A stretch of DNA of 64,000 bases from Clavelina lepadiformis (taxonomy: Eukaryota; Chordata; Ascidiacea; Aplousobranchia; Clavelinidae), in NCBI RefSeq assembly GCF_947623445.1, contig NC_135240.1, positions 13,454,001-13,518,000 on the forward strand. Reading direction: 5' to 3'. Below the pieces are notes generated by a model that worked only from the letters and a program-made list of their open reading frames with translations, ran no database searches and was not told the origin of the DNA. Of this stretch, positions 60,520 through 64,000 are shown one piece after another; the stretch's first letter is position 1, and every line of letters starts with the position of its first letter. The position numbers and the translations under genes are program-made.

Positions 60520-62796
60520 GTAAACATGTATACAACTACTACTATTACTGCTACTACTACATATGTACACTATAAACATATGTATACTACTACTTATGTA
60601 AACTTAGTTATATATCCGATATCTATGCTAGTTACAAGAAATTTTCTGCCACTTTGTAGTGTATGGGAGAGCAGCTGGCATAGATATCTTATGTGCAGAG
60701 ATCTTTGGAGAAAACCCAACGTACTGTGAGTTGACTCTTATGAGCCAGTTTTCATCATTCCAGTTTCGTAACTAGTGCGTAGTGGTGTAGCCTGAAAAGT
60801 TTTAGTCAAAATAAATATATATGTAAACAGCAAAGTACGAGGGGTTCACAACATGGAAGATGTCAAGTACATATAGGACTACAGTACTACACAGTTACAT
60901 CATGGCCTGCAGTGACGCCATAACAACAAATATTTATAACCTACCCGCAAACCTGTAATGAATATGTCTACATACACAAGAACAAGGTCTTATTGAACAA
61001 CTAGAATATGGTTTTTGCAAATTAGCTCGCGTTGGTATCATGCTACTTACTGTAAAAAACAAACTTTGAAATAAATTCATAAAAACTAAGTAAATTTAAA
61101 ATTCAAATAGGCGACATTTATATCAATTTAATTTGAATCATTTAAGTCCATGATAATTAAAAAAATATTGAAAATAGAAAAATTTTTTAGACTAACTCAA
61201 ATAAGTTCGATCTAATTTGTTTTAAATCATATAATGTTTATAAAAAGTGATATACTGTATATTGAAACATCTGGGCCAATAACATTTTAATTACGGCAAC
61301 GATTAATGATTTTCACTCACACCACATGTCAAACATACTTTAACGATTAGCTTGTGTGTAAAAACAGAGAAACACACACATGGGTTCGGTGTGTGTGTGT
61401 TTGTTTGTTTTTTAATTTAGTTATTATGTTATCGTAACGTAACACGTCATTTTGTGTAGAATAGTTGGGACATGCAAATTTATAATATCTCCCTGTTATC
61501 GTACCCTCACTTGGGCCACAGAAACAAAATTTTAATTCTTGGGATAGGGTTTCTTTTCATCATCCGGATGTGCTAATCTTAATCGATGCGGTTATCTGGA
61601 ATTGTTATTTTATCACGCTGTATTGGTTAGCATTTTATTTGTTGTTCTCCCACAGACAATGACGAAATATAAACTACAGAATAATTTACATTGTTTTTTG
61701 TTATTGTATTGTATTTTTTTTTATCGCGCGTACGTATTTTCGCTGAAAAGAAATAAAACATTTAAAGCAAACCCTAAGTCGGGCGTGTAAACCCACTTCC
61801 TGTTTTTAGTTCAATATTTTTGTCTTAAAAGATGGATTACACGGTATACTGAAGTTCGCGTGGTTTTGTTAAAGTGTAGTGTTTTAGATTACACTGTCGT
61901 TTTGTTCAGGATAAGCGTTTTTTCTAGAGCAAATTGCTTAAACGCATATACCGGATGAGCGTATAACAATGCCTGACAAACTGGATATGCGATTAACCAA
62001 TTTCTCTGCATATCGCACGCTATTAGAACCAGGGAGTCAAACCGAAGTGGAAAACGGCTTAACTCCGGTTCAGGTTTTACAAAATTTTATTTTACCGGTT
62101 CTACTCCGGTTCAGGTTTACATCAGGTGCACACATTCATTCCGCTCCGGGTTTAGGTTCAGCATTAAGCTTGCTATTTAACGATTCGCTCCGGGTTCGAA
62201 CAACATTATCCAGCTAATTACACCGCCCAAGTAGCAATTCGTTACCTCAAGGAATCTTATCATGAGTGGGTATTTCTTAGTTTAGGTTTTCTACGTTTTG
62301 AAGTAAGCAAAGGAAAAACGTTTTCTATAACTCTTGGATGAAAATATTGTACTGAAAAAGTGGTTACAATTGGGAAAGGTTCGACTCCGGTTCGTTTTTT
62401 TCTCTTAGTCGTCATTTGATAAAGTTCGGTTTAGATTCAGACAAATTTGATATTTTGGATTCTGATTCCGGTTCGGTTTTCAAAAAACATATCCGCTCAA
62501 ACCGGCTAAAAGGTTCAGGTTCAGTTTTGGTTCGACACCTTGGTTGGAACTGTGTATCCGACGGTGGCCTTAGGTTTGGGGGTCCGAGGCGAGGTATGGC
62601 GGGATTTAAGTTTGGGGGCCCCAAAATTACGGAAACAATTTATTTTATGGGGTCTGGAGGACATGCTGCTGACCCAGAGAATTTTGAAATTATACGTGAT
62701 CTGAAATGAATAAAACTTTGCTTTTCTTTCAAAAATGCCAGATATTTCTTCGTGCATTCCTTTTCAGTAGATGGATCCCTAAATTTTGCTCTATGG
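60520..62796. other. Non-coding, repeat-rich stretch
   Basis: Contains TAC-rich simple sequence at 60528-60600, a short CACACACA...GTGTGTGTG inverted repeat at 61373-61410, and the CCGGTTCAGG-type repeats listed separately. No exon could be supported. Confidence 0.5.
62050..62600. repeat. Degenerate CCGGTTCAGGTTT-type repeat tract
   Basis: Variants of CTCCGGTTCAGGTTT (62063, 62104), CGCTCCGGGTTTAGGTTC, CGACTCCGGTTCG, TTCCGGTTCGG, AGGTTCAGGTTCAG recur at irregular spacing. Long open frames on both strands here come from the repeat and are not genes. Confidence 0.65.
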
Positions 62797-63268
62797 CAGG
62801 GGTGGCCAGACCTGCTTCATGCTCGAGCCGCATATAACATATTCCAGTTTTAAAAGAGCCTCAACACAAACACAATAAAAAACACGAATTTATTCACTCA
62901 CAAAAAAGTGTAGCTATTGATTAACATTAGTGCTGCATGGTGATACTATGAGTCTCCACCTGGGCTTCACCAACTTCTTTTGCAATTATTATTATAACCG
63001 TAACCAAGACTTAAAACTAGGTCAGCCCTGACGTACAGCTTCAATCTGATAGTTTACTTAACTACAGTGTACAAGTTAGCACACTTCTGTACAACAATGT
63101 ACTTTTTGGAGTGTGATTTGATTATTACTAACAATGAGTCCATTGTTAATACGTGTGATAGAACGCATTGTTTCATAATCTGATCAAACACCTCGTCTAG
63201 ACCGGGAAAATTGCATGTCTAATTCATCAATGCTAATTCATTAAAGAGCCGCAGTTTGGCCACCCCTG
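62797..63268. mobile_element. 472-bp hAT-type MITE with perfect target duplication
   Basis: The left tip CAGGGGTGGCCAGACCTGC and the inverted right tip (GTTTGGCCACCCCTG) define the ends. Just inside each lies a GAGCCGCA block (CTCGAGCCGCATAT on the left, AAGAGCCGCAG on the right). The flanks are identical 8-mers CTCTATGG (62789-62796 and 63269-63276). No reading frame of note. A diverged relative lies at 17182-17660. Confidence 0.9.
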
Positions 63269-63276
63269 CTCTATGG

Positions 63277-64000
63277 CCTCGAAAATTTCACACCCTTCAC
63301 TTCTTTTTTGCTATCGAGCGTCTAATACCTCAGAGGTTTGCTAACAGAGAACACGAATTTTTCTTCGTTTTGGCAAGATGTCTTAAATCACGTAAGCGTT
63401 TGAACATCAAGCTATATGAATCTCAAAGCAGGAGGAGACCAATTTATACGGAGGTTCGACTTACACAATTTTCCTCTATTCCAAATAGAGTTAACACAGC
63501 TAACTATCATGAACTAGTGAATGACTCCTGTCTTGAAAAAGTGCGACTATAGTTAACAATAATATTCGTATGCAATGATTGTTTTTTTTAGAGCGTGAGT
63601 AGAAATAGGAGAGCCCGTTGCGGGGGGGGGGGGGGGGGGGCGAGGTCACCGCCTTGCTTGCCTAACCCTAAAGCAACTACTGTGTGTCTCACAATTCGAT
63701 AATGCAATTAGCGTCTATATGTGTAGCGACAAACATGTATCCTACTAAGGATTTACGTTTAGGCTATACGTGTATAATTAGTTACTAGATGTATAACACG
63801 AAGACGAGAGTAAAGGCGTATGGGGTGTAATTTGCTTTTGTACTTGTAGGCCTCAATATTTTATTTCTTTTGCTTTGCAATGCATATCTATATAGCACCG
63901 AGGTTGTAGTTGTGCGAATCACGTTCGATATTCGGAGGAGTTATACGTGTCGTTGCAATACTCTTGAGCAAGGCGTTTAACAACACTTGCTTCTGCTCAG
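63277..64000. other. Right-end stretch, no gene recognised
   Basis: An open plus-strand frame continues to 63552 (RLIPQRFANREHEFFFVLAR, RRRPIYTEVRLTQFSSIPNR) but I recognise no family and no splice sites bound it. The rest is non-coding. Confidence 0.4.
63622..63640. repeat. 19-base G homopolymer
   Basis: An uninterrupted run of 19 G between TTGC and CGAGG. Such runs are prone to miscounting and can form G-quadruplex structure. Confidence 0.95.

Noticed and set aside
62412..62757. Overlapping ORFs on both strands
   Set aside because: Open frames produced by the CCGGTTCAGG-type repeat; no bounded exon.
1..64000. CRISPR arrays, bacterial operons, rRNA or tRNA genes
   Set aside because: No spaced identical repeats, no polycistronic layout, and no cloverleaf B-box sequence I could support.

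Overview
The window is eukaryotic, AT-rich animal DNA with multi-exon protein genes, GT-AG introns and many decayed transposons. The gene content (elongin A, TBC1D15/17, LARP6, an alpha-type nicotinic receptor subunit, fucokinase) is metazoan. Introns of mostly a few hundred bases, compact spacing and the transposon mix fit an invertebrate, perhaps a tunicate, but the sequence does not fix the species. All gene models were spliced by eye, checking that reading-frame phase is kept across junctions.

Layout. 0-2.4 kb: minus-strand exons of unrecognised genes (a WEQWL exon and two helical-repeat exons). 3.1-3.8 kb: RTE-like retrotransposon relic. 5.6-6.8 kb: C-terminal exons of L-fucose kinase, plus strand. 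7.4-10 kb: frameshifted LINE. 10.07-12.10 kb: a 2.03-kb DNA transposon with long terminal inverted repeats. 14.2-21.4 kb: complete elongin A gene, minus strand, 14 coding exons, with a hAT-type MITE and an RT relic in introns. 22.9-25.7 kb: nested retrotransposon debris (LINE 3' part, tandem repeats, Ty3/gypsy integrase tail). 26.9-34.7 kb: complete TBC1D15/17 gene, plus strand, 15 coding exons, with a hAT MITE and a mariner relic in its first two introns. 38.1-41.8 kb: LARP6-like gene, minus strand, two coding exons. 41.8-48.8 kb: no gene recognised. 48.8-56.0 kb: alpha-type nicotinic acetylcholine receptor subunit, plus strand. 57.1-59.5 kb: a five-exon, 220-residue gene with a mitochondrial-type leader that I cannot assign, convergent with the receptor gene and carrying a TTAA-flanked MITE. 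60-64 kb: one orphan candidate exon, simple repeats, a second hAT MITE with perfect target duplication, and a 19-G run.

The genes do not form a pathway; this is ordinary gene neighbourhood. The points most worth following are the unassigned mitochondrial-type gene, the inverted-repeat transposon that encodes an unnamed protein family rather than a transposase I recognise, the LARP6 La motif that has lost its usual aromatic residues, the receptor with altered ligand-loop aromatics, and the fucokinase junction that cannot be spliced in frame by the GT-AG rule.
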